The notes under the pieces: model-generated | Seen by the model: only the letters and a program-made list of their open reading frames with translations | What the model was told of the DNA's origin: nothing | The model's database searches: none | Position numbers and translations under genes: made by a program | Source: Paucidesulfovibrio sp036541255 | Lineage (GTDB): Bacteria > Desulfobacterota > Desulfovibrionia > Desulfovibrionales > Desulfovibrionaceae | Assembly (NCBI GenBank): GCA_036541255.1 | Contig: JAZHDD010000020.1 | Location: 1 to 64,000, forward strand | Length of the DNA stretch: 64,000 bases | Direction of reading: 5' to 3' | Part shown: piece after piece, positions 8,118 to 16,312 of the stretch | Layout of the letters: every line of letters begins with the position of its first letter | How positions within the stretch are numbered: the first letter of the stretch is position 1

Positions 8118-8768
8118 TTGCTGAATATCAAGGAATTGCTCGAAGGGATCAAGGCATCCCCCTACAAAACTGTTGAAATCACTGCCCCGCATACCGGGGT
8201 GGTTAATTTCGCGCCGATCAAAAATGGAGACAAGGTCAAGGCGCCGCGTGGAACCTGGATGGAAAAGCCGGGAACGATGCTGCTTGAATTGACCCGTGAG
8301 CGCAACAAGAAGGCCCTGCATGCCCCTGAGACCGGAGAGGTCGTGGAAATTCACGCCGAACTGGAAGGACGCTTTGTGGAGGCTGGAACGCCATTGATGA
8401 CGTTGCGCCATTTCCTTTCGCGCAAGGAGGTCATCGACCTCATTCTGCAGAAGGCGCTGTATCTCTTCACCGCGCCCGAACGAGCCAAATATTACTTTGT
8501 GCCGGAGCTGGACCAGAAGCTCAAAGTCTCTGGCAAGCGATCGGTCAAGGTCCATGACGGCATGGAGATGTTCATCGTCTCTCGCATGAAACGGGAGATG
8601 CCCCTGACCTATTCCGGCCCTGAAGGGCTGATCTATGCCGTGTATTTTCATCGCGGGGATAATGTCGATGCCGGTGGACCGCTTATCGGCGTCTGCCCTG
8701 AGGACCAGCTGACCATGATCCAGGAGGTTGTGGCCCGCGTCCAGAGCGAATGGGAAGAGGAGGCCTAG
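8118..8768 (+). CDS. conserved protein with lipoyl/biotinyl-like barrel domain
   Basis: This 216-residue cytoplasmic protein begins at a TTG with AAGGA eight bases upstream. Residues about 20-100 contain two beta-hairpin segments (APHTGVVNFAPIKNGDKV and HAPETGEVVEIHAELEG) typical of barrel-sandwich hybrid folds such as biotinyl/lipoyl domains or the RnfC N-terminus. No canonical biotinylated lysine motif is seen. The C-terminal half contains a second similar stretch (YAVYFHRGDNVDAGGPLIGV). It ends seven bases before the next small gene and the pair probably forms a unit. I cannot assign a reaction; it may be a structural domain rather than a cofactor carrier. Confidence 0.6.
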   Translation: MLNIKELLEGIKASPYKTVEITAPHTGVVNFAPIKNGDKVKAPRGTWMEKPGTMLLELTRERNKKALHAPETGEVVEIHAELEGRFVEAGTPLMTLRHFLSRKEVIDLILQKALYLFTAPERAKYYFVPELDQKLKVSGKRSVKVHDGMEMFIVSRMKREMPLTYSGPEGLIYAVYFHRGDNVDAGGPLIGVCPEDQLTMIQEVVARVQSEWEEEA

Positions 8769-9113
8769 ATGGGACGTCTGTTGCAAATTAGGGTGTCGGC
8801 TTCGACGTATGATGAGCAGGCCGTGTCCAAGGCTTGGCCCGTCCTGGCAAAGCTGGCGTGGGGTGTGGACCGGGTGGACGGAGCAGCCTACGGTGTGTTG
8901 GAGCTTTGCGAAACCATCGCGGACAAGGCCCGTTTGCATTTGTTGTCGGATGACGCCGCCTTGGCTTTGGGAAAGGGGCCTGAGGAGGCCGAGGCTATCC
9001 GGCGCAAGCTGGAGCAGGCCTTGGCCGAATGGAAGGCCTCCGAGGCCAATCGTCTCAGCGACGATCTGGAAGAGGCGCTTTCGGAACTGGAAAAGCGCGT
9101 GGAAAAGTTGTAA
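8769..9113 (+). CDS. conserved hypothetical protein (114 residues)
   Basis: I do not recognise this family. The protein starts directly after the stop of the preceding gene (TAG then ATG), so the two are almost certainly co-translated. It is soluble, with a mixed alpha/beta N-terminal half and a strongly charged helical C-terminal part (about 75-114) that is likely a coiled coil. Codon usage matches the surrounding host genes. ssb follows about 40 bases later. Nothing in the sequence suggests catalysis. Confidence 0.6.
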   Translation: MGRLLQIRVSASTYDEQAVSKAWPVLAKLAWGVDRVDGAAYGVLELCETIADKARLHLLSDDAALALGKGPEEAEAIRRKLEQALAEWKASEANRLSDDLEEALSELEKRVEKL

Positions 9114-9154
9114 CCAAGCCAGACCTTCCGAAAACAACGCCAAGGAGAATATCA

Positions 9155-9685
9155 ATGGCCGGCAGCATGAATAAGGTGATCCTCATAGGTCGCCTGGGGC
9201 AGGACCCCAAGCTTTCCTACACTCAGTCCGGGCAGGCCGTGGCTAATTTCACCCTGGCAACGGACGAAGGCTATCGAGACCGCCAGTCCGGCCAGAAAGT
9301 GGACCGAACCGAGTGGCACCGTGTGGTTGCCTGGAGACAGGCTGCGGAATTTTGCGGGAACTACCTTTCCAAAGGCCGTCTGGTGCTGGTGGAAGGGAAG
9401 CTCCAGACCCGCAAGTGGCAAGATCAGAACGGACAGGACCGCTATACCACGGAAATTGTGGCCAACACGGTTCAGGGCTTGGACAGCCGCCAGGACGGTG
9501 CAGGCGCGCCTGCAGGCGGAGCACCGTCCGGAGCACGCCAGGGACAACCGCAGCGGCCGCCGCAGCAACAGGGCGGCGGTTATCAGCAGCCTCCTCAGGG
9601 CAATCAAGCTCCGAACTACGAGGATGAGGACTTGGGGCCGGCGTTTCCGTCCGAAGCCAGCGGCATGGACGACGTTCCGTTCTGA
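9155..9685 (+). CDS. ssb: single-stranded DNA-binding protein
   Basis: SSB coats single-stranded DNA during replication, repair and recombination. The 176-residue protein has the OB-fold opening MNKVILIGRLGQDP at residues 5-18 and the EWHRVVAW core. A Gln/Pro/Gly-rich flexible linker (about 118-160) precedes the acidic tip MDDVPF that recruits partner proteins. The start at 9155 is set by AAGGAG seven bases upstream; a second ATG four codons on (MNKV) is also possible. It is the last recognisable host gene before the accessory island and is followed by a very strong terminator. Confidence 0.95.
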   Translation: MAGSMNKVILIGRLGQDPKLSYTQSGQAVANFTLATDEGYRDRQSGQKVDRTEWHRVVAWRQAAEFCGNYLSKGRLVLVEGKLQTRKWQDQNGQDRYTTEIVANTVQGLDSRQDGAGAPAGGAPSGARQGQPQRPPQQQGGGYQQPPQGNQAPNYEDEDLGPAFPSEASGMDDVPF

Positions 9686-9762
9686 TGCATCGTGTTTTGT
9701 GGGTGTCTAGTTAGTGGGATAGCTAAGAGCCAGCAAGCTACTATTGGTAAAGGTTAACAGAC

Positions 9763-9798
9763 AAAGAGGGGGGGGCTTAAGCCCCCCCCTCTTTTTTT
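9763..9798. terminator. rho-independent terminator after ssb
   Basis: A perfect 32-base palindrome (9763-9794) with a GC-rich core of eight G opposite eight C runs into seven T. It is bidirectional in form. It marks the last clear host signal before sequence composition shifts into the island. Confidence 0.92.
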
Positions 9799-9799
9799 G

Positions 9800-9970
9800 T
9801 CCTGGGTATGGCTGTTTATTGCGTGCTTAAATATGCCCAATTTGGTAACTGCTGACTGAATTCATTAAATAGTTTATGATCAAACCTCGGATTGTCTTCT
9901 CCGAGTCGGGAGCTCGTAAGGCGACTAGCTCGGGAGGGGATGCGGGACTGAAACTCACCCGAGGTGATCA
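9800..9970. other. left margin of accessory island, with short repeated blocks
   Basis: No gene is seen between the ssb terminator and the first recombinase. Around 9900-9940 there are related GC-rich blocks: AGTCGGGAGCTCG, then after a short spacer GACTAGCTCGGGAG. Such repeats are what recombinase arm or core sites can look like, but no matching copy was found by eye at the right side, so the element end is not fixed. Confidence 0.35.
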
Positions 9971-11203
9971 ATGTGGTCTGTTCCTGAAAGTAGAGCGTAT
10001 TTCGTTCACAAAGCCGTTTTCTCCACCGGCGAGCGCTTCCCTGTCATTCTCCATGCCAACACTCTGCAGCCCGCAGTATTGGCGACCAGGTACATCATAG
10101 ATCAGCGTCGAGATAGCCGGCAGGCGTCAACCCTGGAGAGAGATGTCAGGGTTCTTTCTTGGCTGTATGAGTGGTGTGCGAAGGTTGGCATTGATCTCGA
10201 AGGAAGGCTCAGAGCAAGGGAGTCTTTAAGCCCAGGAGAAGTTCAAGGCGTTGCACGATGGCTTCGTGCCGGTAGGCATCGGAAAATCTTTGGTACGATC
10301 GGCGAGATCGGCGATGAAGCCACAAATCAAATACACCTTCTTCAGCCAAGGACTTTCAACGATTACCTTTCCTCTGTTGAATCCTTTCTCGTTTGGGCGG
10401 CTTACGAGTTCCTTCCAAAGGTTAATCCAGAAGCAGACCTTAAGAGAAGTCTCCGCAATGCAAAACGTCGAATTACGCATGCGTTCAAGGCATTCAAAGC
10501 GGTTGGCACGGTTGAACGAGCCAAACGCTATGGTCTAACTGGAGAAGAGCTTTGTGAGTTACGAGAACTGACCATCCCGGAGGGGCAGCGGAATCCTTTT
10601 CGAAGAGCTTTGCAAACTAGAAATCACCTCATCATCGAGACAATGCTCGCAACAGGCGTGCGTCGAGGGGAGCTTCTGAAGATTCGCCTAGTTGATCTGC
10701 CCAGAGGACCAAAGCAGACAATTTCAATTGTTCGACAGCCTGACGATCCTAATGATCCTCGTCTCAATGAACCTAGAGTAAAGACTCGCTCTCGAGAAAT
10801 TCCAATTCCTAAGACACTTGCAATCGCTTTGACGCGATATGTTCAGCAGGAACGAGGCAAGTGCAAACATCAGTACCTTTTTGTGTCCTCAAGGGGAAAA
10901 CTTCCACTATCTGAGGCCGGTCTGAACAATCTTTTCTCAATGATTCGGAAGGAGTTCAGAGTGAGTGACAGGCCGATACATCCTCACCTTTTGCGGCACA
11001 CTTTTAATGACCTATTAATGGAAAAAGCCAAGCTCGTGGGGATGACTGATGATGTTAGAATCAAGGTCCAAAATTTCCTCAACGGTTGGACAGAAGGAAG
11101 CACTCAGAGTGAAATCTATAGTCATAGATTCGTTGAGGCTGAAGCCATGCAGCTTTTAGACGAATATCAGCAGGCATTGTGGCGAGAGGTTTCGCATGGC
11201 TAA
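9971..11203 (+). CDS. tyrosine recombinase 1 of island (GmtY/TnpA-like)
   Basis: This 410-residue site-specific recombinase has the complete catalytic set: R231 in ATGVRRGELL, H339-x-x-R342 followed by H343 in PHLLRHTF, and the nucleophile Y383 in SEIYSHRF. The N-terminal 190 residues form a SAM-like core-binding domain. The ATG at 9971 follows GAGGTGAT with a six-base gap. The base composition is clearly more AT-rich than ssb and korDABC. It overlaps recombinase 2 by eight bases. The order of three recombinase genes plus a small fourth gene is like Tn554 (tnpA-tnpB-tnpC) and the published gamma-mobile-trio islands. The specific subfamily name is my recollection and needs a profile search. 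Confidence 0.85.
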   Translation: MWSVPESRAYFVHKAVFSTGERFPVILHANTLQPAVLATRYIIDQRRDSRQASTLERDVRVLSWLYEWCAKVGIDLEGRLRARESLSPGEVQGVARWLRAGRHRKIFGTIGEIGDEATNQIHLLQPRTFNDYLSSVESFLVWAAYEFLPKVNPEADLKRSLRNAKRRITHAFKAFKAVGTVERAKRYGLTGEELCELRELTIPEGQRNPFRRALQTRNHLIIETMLATGVRRGELLKIRLVDLPRGPKQTISIVRQPDDPNDPRLNEPRVKTRSREIPIPKTLAIALTRYVQQERGKCKHQYLFVSSRGKLPLSEAGLNNLFSMIRKEFRVSDRPIHPHLLRHTFNDLLMEKAKLVGMTDDVRIKVQNFLNGWTEGSTQSEIYSHRFVEAEAMQLLDEYQQALWREVSHG

Positions 11204-12731
11204 GACTGTGAAGTCGGTTGTTCGTGAGGCTGAAAGTCAGAAATTGGCCTTCGTTTGGGAGAACCCTGGTGTCGTATATGACAGATTTGGTCTTTCGGTT
11301 GATACGGCTGGTGATAATTGGGAGTTAACGGACCCCTCGCTGACAGAAATAGTAAGGTGGGATGGTTTTGAGGTTTCTCCTGAGTTGGTTGAGGCATTTA
11401 AGGCTTATGTAGCTTGTTCTATTGAGACTCAATCTCCGAGGACTGCTTGTAATGCGTGGAAGTACTTCTTTCAATCTGCAAGAGACCATGCAGAATTTTG
11501 GAATTATCCTTTGCAAATGGCAGACCTGCTTGGTGTGTTGGAAGCATATCGATCTGTTGGATTGGAGTATAAATTCCACTGGATTAGAAGGTGGTATCTT
11601 TGGTGCGCAGACATAGATATTCCTGGTTTTTCTATGGAGATAGGTGACGATCTGATGGAATACAGAGTTGGGGGCAATGACAAGGGGGTTGCTGTCCTTA
11701 CAAATGACGATGAATTCGGCCCATTGGATGACGTAGAATTTGATCTCCTTCGGTCGGTTGTTGAGAATGGTAGGGGTAGTTTGATTGAGCGTGTATGTGT
11801 GATGCTATGTATTGAGTTGGGGGCTAATCCTAAAAGCTTGGTGTTATTGGAAAAGAGAGACTTTATAAAGCATGAAGCTGATGGTGGTCAGTGCTATTAT
11901 ATGCTCCAAGTTCCGAGAATTAAGAAACGTTTGGCGAAGCGTTCAGTGAGGAATCGGAAAATATCTAAGGCTCTTGGGAAACTGCTTGAGGAGTTGGTTC
12001 AGCAAAATGCCAATATTTATGGTAACACGTATGGTCCTAAGTCTCCTCTACTTGTGCGTGATAAAGACAAGAGAAGGTTGTTTCATAGTAAGATACAAAA
12101 GAGGTATGAATACCATCTTGAGACGGTAGATTTTCTCCATATTGTGAGCGGTTACATAAAGACTGTAGAGTTGGTCTCTCCTCGAACTGGAAAGCCATTA
12201 CATCTTAACCCACGTCGGCTTCGATACACTTTTGCTACACGATTGGTTGAGCAGGGTGCCCCTCCTCAGGTCGTTGCCGACGCATTGGATCATACCGATC
12301 TTCAACACGTTGGGGTATACTATGAGGCCAGAGGGAAGACCGTTGAATTCTTGGATAAAGCGTTGGGTGGCAACCCGCACTACATCGGCGTCATCAATCG
12401 CTTTTTGGGTGTTGTCGTGAATCGGGATGCTTCTCCTCTGCCCGTGATTCCTGGTGATACACCGACTTTCAGAAGCCTTGGGGGCATTGGATATTGTGGC
12501 GCCTCTGAACTGTGCAAGGTCTATCCACCATTGTCTTGCTACCTTTGTCCAAATTTTCAGGCATGGAAGGACGGTCCCCATGCGGAGATGTTGGCTGAAC
12601 TCAAGTCATATGCTCGAGAATTTGCATCGCTGTCTGGGTATCCCGTACCCAGGATAACTAATCAGGTTGATGATGTGATTTTAGCTATTGAGCAACTCGT
12701 GCGTCTGATTCAGGAGGATCACTGTGCGTAA
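11196..12731 (+). CDS. tyrosine-recombinase-like protein 2 with altered active site
   Basis: This 511-residue protein has the C-terminal recombinase fold: RRLRYTFATRLVEQGAP, ALDHTDLQHVGVYYEA and candidate nucleophiles Y375/Y376. Two key positions differ. The first arginine position reads ELGANPKSL (N211 region) instead of TGxRxxEL, and the H-x-x-R motif reads RRLR, with arginine in place of histidine. The C-terminal segment has a cysteine group (C434, C440, C448, C451) that may bind zinc. The start overlaps recombinase 1 (ATGGCTAA) and the end overlaps recombinase 3, so all are translated as one coupled unit. It may be a non-catalytic partner in a heteromeric recombinase, as in other multi-recombinase elements. 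Confidence 0.8.
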   Translation: MAKTVKSVVREAESQKLAFVWENPGVVYDRFGLSVDTAGDNWELTDPSLTEIVRWDGFEVSPELVEAFKAYVACSIETQSPRTACNAWKYFFQSARDHAEFWNYPLQMADLLGVLEAYRSVGLEYKFHWIRRWYLWCADIDIPGFSMEIGDDLMEYRVGGNDKGVAVLTNDDEFGPLDDVEFDLLRSVVENGRGSLIERVCVMLCIELGANPKSLVLLEKRDFIKHEADGGQCYYMLQVPRIKKRLAKRSVRNRKISKALGKLLEELVQQNANIYGNTYGPKSPLLVRDKDKRRLFHSKIQKRYEYHLETVDFLHIVSGYIKTVELVSPRTGKPLHLNPRRLRYTFATRLVEQGAPPQVVADALDHTDLQHVGVYYEARGKTVEFLDKALGGNPHYIGVINRFLGVVVNRDASPLPVIPGDTPTFRSLGGIGYCGASELCKVYPPLSCYLCPNFQAWKDGPHAEMLAELKSYAREFASLSGYPVPRITNQVDDVILAIEQLVRLIQEDHCA

Positions 12732-14703
12732 TGGCGGGAAGACACCTTCTGAAGCATTAAATGCTTTGGTGGCTATGGCGAGAGATTTGCCGGTTTATCC
12801 TGGCGTCGAATGGGAGGATCCCATTTGGGATGTCACCAGTTTCCAGAAGGGGGACATCCATAAAAAGAGATCCTATAACCTCAAATTTTTGAGAAGAAAT
12901 GACGGAAAACATAAGGGGCAGGTGATGCCCCTAGGTGATTCATTTTCTGAGTTTTGTAAGAGCCTTGTCCGCGTGAAGCAGATGGAGCGCAATATTTCCT
13001 TTGATCCTCTTCAAAGGCTCCTTGATGCTGCGAGAGTATTGTTTGATGTCATGGTGAAATCAGGGATCGAGGATGACCTTGGCAAGCTACGAAAGAGACA
13101 CTTTGCGCTTTCAGAAGAAATTGTTCTTAAGACTTATATGCCAGCAACTGCATACAGAATGGGGAAGGCGCTACAGGATGTTGCAAAGCTAGTTGATCGA
13201 TTCAATGTCTCAGAGTCCAAAATTGGATATAAGTCAACCCTCAAAAAGCCAAGTGGGAGGGATGCGCGAACGTCGGAAGGTCAGGAGGCAGGGATGGAAA
13301 AGATGCCCTCACCGGAGATTTTCGAGGCTCTAGCTGAAATTTCATGCGCGCCTGTGGACACGAATGAACTAATTCGGGTTCGAATTGTTGATCTTTTGGT
13401 GGTTGGAGGTTTTAGAATTGGGGAGGTTCTGTCCCTGCCTAAAGAGTGTTGGGTCGAAAAGCCTCAATATTCTGATGGTGGTGCCGAACTTCGTGACGAA
13501 ATGACGGGTGAACAATTGGTGAGTTGCGGAATCCGGTATTGGCCGGAGAAGGGAGGAGAGCCTTCCATTAAGTGGATTCCCAGTCACACGGTTCCGCTCG
13601 CCATACGAGCTGTTGAGGATTTGCAGAGCCATTGTCAGCTGGCTCGGGATAGAGCTTTAGTGCTTGAAGCCAACCCAGACCGGGTTCCGATTGCTGATTT
13701 GGAAGGGGATAGTGGGTTAGCCAGCTCTAAGCAGATCGGTGAAGCGGTTGGAAGAAGCGACGTAAGTTGCTTCATTAATCAGCTCGGAATTAAGCCTGTC
13801 CAGCGAACCAGCGAGTCTGGTGAAGTGGCTTTGTTCCAAATTGTAGATCTTGAGAAGGCGTTGCATAAGCGCTGTGGGGCTTTGCAGGTCAGGCGTGGGA
13901 CAGGTGGAAGAGTTCAGATGTTGTCTGGTTCGTTATGTGTTTGTTTTTACAATCAGTTTAAGTCTTCTGTCGGTTCATTTAAGTTTATTGCTGAGTTAAT
14001 CAATGAGCAGCATATTTCAGATTTTCTTGGTGGGAAGAGCGGTCGAGCATCTGCCTTTTCAAGGCATGGTTTTAAGGACTCTAGTGGGAGGCCTTTGAGA
14101 GTGAACACTCATGCTTTCAGACATTGGCTGAATACCTTAGCCGATCACGGGGGGCTAAATGAGCTTCAACTCGCACGTTGGATGGGTAGAAAAGATATTC
14201 GTCAAAATGAAGCTTATAAACATGCGACAGTTGCTCAACGAGTAGAATGGGCAAAGCAAATGATAGTTGAGGGTGAGCTGTCTGGGCCAGTCTCGGAGGT
14301 CTATCAGGGGTTGGATCCTGTAGATAGAGATGTCTTTTTGGAGGCTCATGTGAGTACAGTGCATTTTACTCAATTCGGCCTTTGTCTCCAGGATTATTCA
14401 GTTGAGCCTTGTGAGTATCATTTGCAGTGTTTGCGGGGTTGTCTCCATTACTTGCGGACCAAGGGAAATATCCGTGAGCGAGCAAATTTGAAAAAGCTTG
14501 AGGAGGTGCTAGAGTTGCAAATTGATCGATACCGCGATTCAAGCGGCAAATTGGCTAACGAACACGATCCATTTTTGAAGCACTCCCTCCGGCAAATGGA
14601 GGGAGTGAAGGCGGCCTTAGCAGTCGATGACCAATGTGAAACATTTGAGGGTGAGGTCGCTCATGTTTTCGAAAATAACAACGGCGACCGTGGAGATGTT
14701 TGA
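12724..14703 (+). CDS. tyrosine recombinase 3 of island (GmtZ/TnpB-like)
   Basis: This 659-residue recombinase has an intact catalytic set: R231 in GGFRIGEVLS, H463-x-x-R466 followed by H467 in THAFRHWLN, and Y498 in QNEAYKHAT. It is longer than ordinary integrases, with an extended N-terminal region and an insertion between the arginine and histidine boxes (about 300-440). A cysteine/histidine cluster (C554, C563, H566, C569, C573) resembles a zinc-binding module and parallels the one in recombinase 2. It starts at a GTG with AGGAGG five bases upstream, inside the end of gene 2. The composition is AT-rich relative to the host. Confidence 0.82.
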   Translation: MRNGGKTPSEALNALVAMARDLPVYPGVEWEDPIWDVTSFQKGDIHKKRSYNLKFLRRNDGKHKGQVMPLGDSFSEFCKSLVRVKQMERNISFDPLQRLLDAARVLFDVMVKSGIEDDLGKLRKRHFALSEEIVLKTYMPATAYRMGKALQDVAKLVDRFNVSESKIGYKSTLKKPSGRDARTSEGQEAGMEKMPSPEIFEALAEISCAPVDTNELIRVRIVDLLVVGGFRIGEVLSLPKECWVEKPQYSDGGAELRDEMTGEQLVSCGIRYWPEKGGEPSIKWIPSHTVPLAIRAVEDLQSHCQLARDRALVLEANPDRVPIADLEGDSGLASSKQIGEAVGRSDVSCFINQLGIKPVQRTSESGEVALFQIVDLEKALHKRCGALQVRRGTGGRVQMLSGSLCVCFYNQFKSSVGSFKFIAELINEQHISDFLGGKSGRASAFSRHGFKDSSGRPLRVNTHAFRHWLNTLADHGGLNELQLARWMGRKDIRQNEAYKHATVAQRVEWAKQMIVEGELSGPVSEVYQGLDPVDRDVFLEAHVSTVHFTQFGLCLQDYSVEPCEYHLQCLRGCLHYLRTKGNIRERANLKKLEEVLELQIDRYRDSSGKLANEHDPFLKHSLRQMEGVKAALAVDDQCETFEGEVAHVFENNNGDRGDV

Positions 14704-15128
14704 TGAAGAAGGGGAAGCAATTAAGAGGGGAAAAATTATTGCTGGCTGTGAAGGCCGAATTAGGCAGAATGGCGGGGCTTTCTCCAAAAGAATGTCCTAT
14801 TAATATCTCTTCGCTGGCTAAAAGACTCAATGTATCGCGACAAACTCTATACTCTCACGGATTTGCGGAGGTTGTTTCAGAGTTCTCCGAGTTGCAGAAA
14901 AGTAATTTTGATAAGGATGTTGAGTCGACAGTCAGACGTTCATCTTACGAAGAAAGAGTCGCATGCTTGGAATCAGAGAATGAAAAGTTGAGGGCTAAAG
15001 TTGATGCCTATGTGGAGACGTGGGTTGCTGTAGAATATAATGCAAGGATGCTTGGGATAGATCCGGATGAATTGTTCAAAAAGATTCCGCGGCCATCTCG
15101 AGAAATAATAAGAGGGAGCGGACGATAG
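14703..15128 (+). CDS. small HTH/coiled-coil accessory protein (TnpC/GmtX-like)
   Basis: This 141-residue basic protein has a predicted helix-turn-helix at about residues 33-53 (ISSLAKRLNVSRQTLYSHG) and a charged coiled-coil stretch at about 82-105. The ATG at 14703 shares one base with the preceding stop (TGATG) and has GGAG seven bases upstream; a TTG one codon earlier is less likely. Its position as the fourth gene after three recombinases, its size and its HTH plus coiled-coil design match the small accessory proteins of Tn554-like (TnpC) and gamma-mobile-trio (GmtX) units, which help or orient transposition. That match is by architecture, not by alignment. Confidence 0.65.
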   Translation: MKKGKQLRGEKLLLAVKAELGRMAGLSPKECPINISSLAKRLNVSRQTLYSHGFAEVVSEFSELQKSNFDKDVESTVRRSSYEERVACLESENEKLRAKVDAYVETWVAVEYNARMLGIDPDELFKKIPRPSREIIRGSGR

Positions 15129-15355
15129 GTGGGCTTGGTGCTTGTATTCGACTGGTGAACCTGACGATATTAGAAAATGAGGGCCATTCCTCCAGGGAAA
15201 TTTTCGTTTCTAAATATTCAAGTCGGGGGGATTGCCGGAGGAGCGCCCCCACTCTCCTTGAAGGGGTGATGTCTATGCTGTATCATTTCGGTGGACTTTA
15301 AAATGGCTCTATATGTTCAGGTGCAACGGTTATTCCCTGCATTGATCGAATGTAT

Positions 15356-15928
15356 CTAGAATATAAAATGTGAATTTGGTGCGTTAGTAGGAGTAGGATT
15401 ATTCTTGTTGTATTCTATTGCTGATAACAGTTCGTCCAATGCTACTAATGGCTTTCCAGGAAATTTTTCATTGGGGATACCTCGCATCCAACCTGGCCAT
15501 CTAGCAACTTTTAATCCGGATTTAATGGTGACAACGTATTTGTAAATGTATACATTTTGCATTTGAGCAAGAACAAAACCAATGTCGTTCATATTATCGA
15601 TTTCTGCGCCTACAAGCAGCCCATATACTTCGAAATTGATGAAGAGCTTTGACATTTTTTCTTTTTCTGCAGTGAGATTCATTTCAACAGCCTTCATATA
15701 GCGGCATAATTGAGCCAATGCTTTATATCCTACACTTCCTTGCTTTGTCTCAATTACATGGACCATAAGCGTATTGTGTTCCTCTGAAGTCGCTACCGTC
15801 CAATATATTAAATCTGCCACACCATAACTGCCAAGTCGTACCTGTTGAAGTTTGGTGTGGTTTGGGCGTGAACTGACTAACTGTGCTAGGTAGTTCTCCA
15901 ATTCTTTCTCTGATTCTATCTTAACCAC
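15356..15928 (-). CDS. RecB-type PD-(D/E)XK nuclease-like protein
   Basis: This 190-residue protein shows a nuclease core: D39 in GVADLI, E60-x-K62 in HVIETKQG, and a Q73-x3-Y77 motif (QLCRY) typical of RecB/Cas4-type PD-(D/E)XK enzymes. The C-terminal half has no recognisable domain. No methyltransferase or helicase partner is adjacent. It is divergent from a small controller-like XRE gene (16064), and the shared 135-base intergenic region contains a 12-bp perfect palindrome. This arrangement resembles restriction enzyme/C-protein gene pairs, so it could be a restriction-like endonuclease. Low GC and the surrounding island indicate horizontal origin. A role as a type II enzyme is an inference. 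Confidence 0.6.
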   Translation of the reverse strand: MVKIESEKELENYLAQLVSSRPNHTKLQQVRLGSYGVADLIYWTVATSEEHNTLMVHVIETKQGSVGYKALAQLCRYMKAVEMNLTAEKEKMSKLFINFEVYGLLVGAEIDNMNDIGFVLAQMQNVYIYKYVVTIKSGLKVARWPGWMRGIPNEKFPGKPLVALDELLSAIEYNKNNPTPTNAPNSHFIF

Positions 15929-15996
15929 ATCCTCTGTTCCTTTTAAAAAGGTTGTGATCCGTAAATCTTGAGAGGTAGTACGTAATAGTTATATGT

Positions 15997-16022
15997 AGAG
16001 TATACTCTGTAGAAATATACTC
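15997..16022. promoter_or_regulatory. palindromic operator candidate between nuclease and XRE genes
   Basis: A perfect 12-bp palindrome AGAGTATACTCT lies at 15997-16008, and half of it (TATACTC) recurs at 16016-16022. It lies between divergent genes, about 55 bases ahead of the XRE start. Controller proteins of restriction systems bind paired symmetric boxes in this position, which makes it a plausible autoregulatory site. Confidence 0.5.
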
Positions 16023-16063
16023 ATCACGTCAAGCAGTTTGTAGGCACGAAAAAGGAGTTGTTC

Positions 16064-16312
16064 GTGCCTACAAAAAAATGGGAACAGTATTCTGAGGCTG
16101 AGCGGAAGATTATGGCTGGTTTTGGAATGAGGGTTCGTCAATTGCGAGAAGCAGCAGGCTTGTCGCAAGAGAAGCTTGCTGAAGAGACAGACGTACACAG
16201 GACTTACATAAGTGGCGTTGAGCGGGGACGTCAGAATATTTCGTTACTTACTATGATGAAATTGGCAAAGGTCCTGTGCGTAGAGATTGAAGAGCTCGTT
16301 CGTAGGATTTAA
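16064..16312 (+). CDS. XRE-family regulator resembling restriction controller proteins
   Basis: This 82-residue protein is almost entirely one helix-turn-helix domain. The LSQEKLAEETDVHRTYISG segment followed by VERGRQN is very close to the consensus of C-proteins that time expression of restriction-modification genes. The GTG at 16064 is preferred because AAAGGAG ends seven bases before it; a TTG two codons earlier sits directly on that ribosome site. It is divergent from the PD-(D/E)XK gene at 15928. Small XRE regulators also serve phages and toxin-antitoxin loci, so the C-protein label is tentative. Confidence 0.7.
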   Translation: MPTKKWEQYSEAERKIMAGFGMRVRQLREAAGLSQEKLAEETDVHRTYISGVERGRQNISLLTMMKLAKVLCVEIEELVRRI

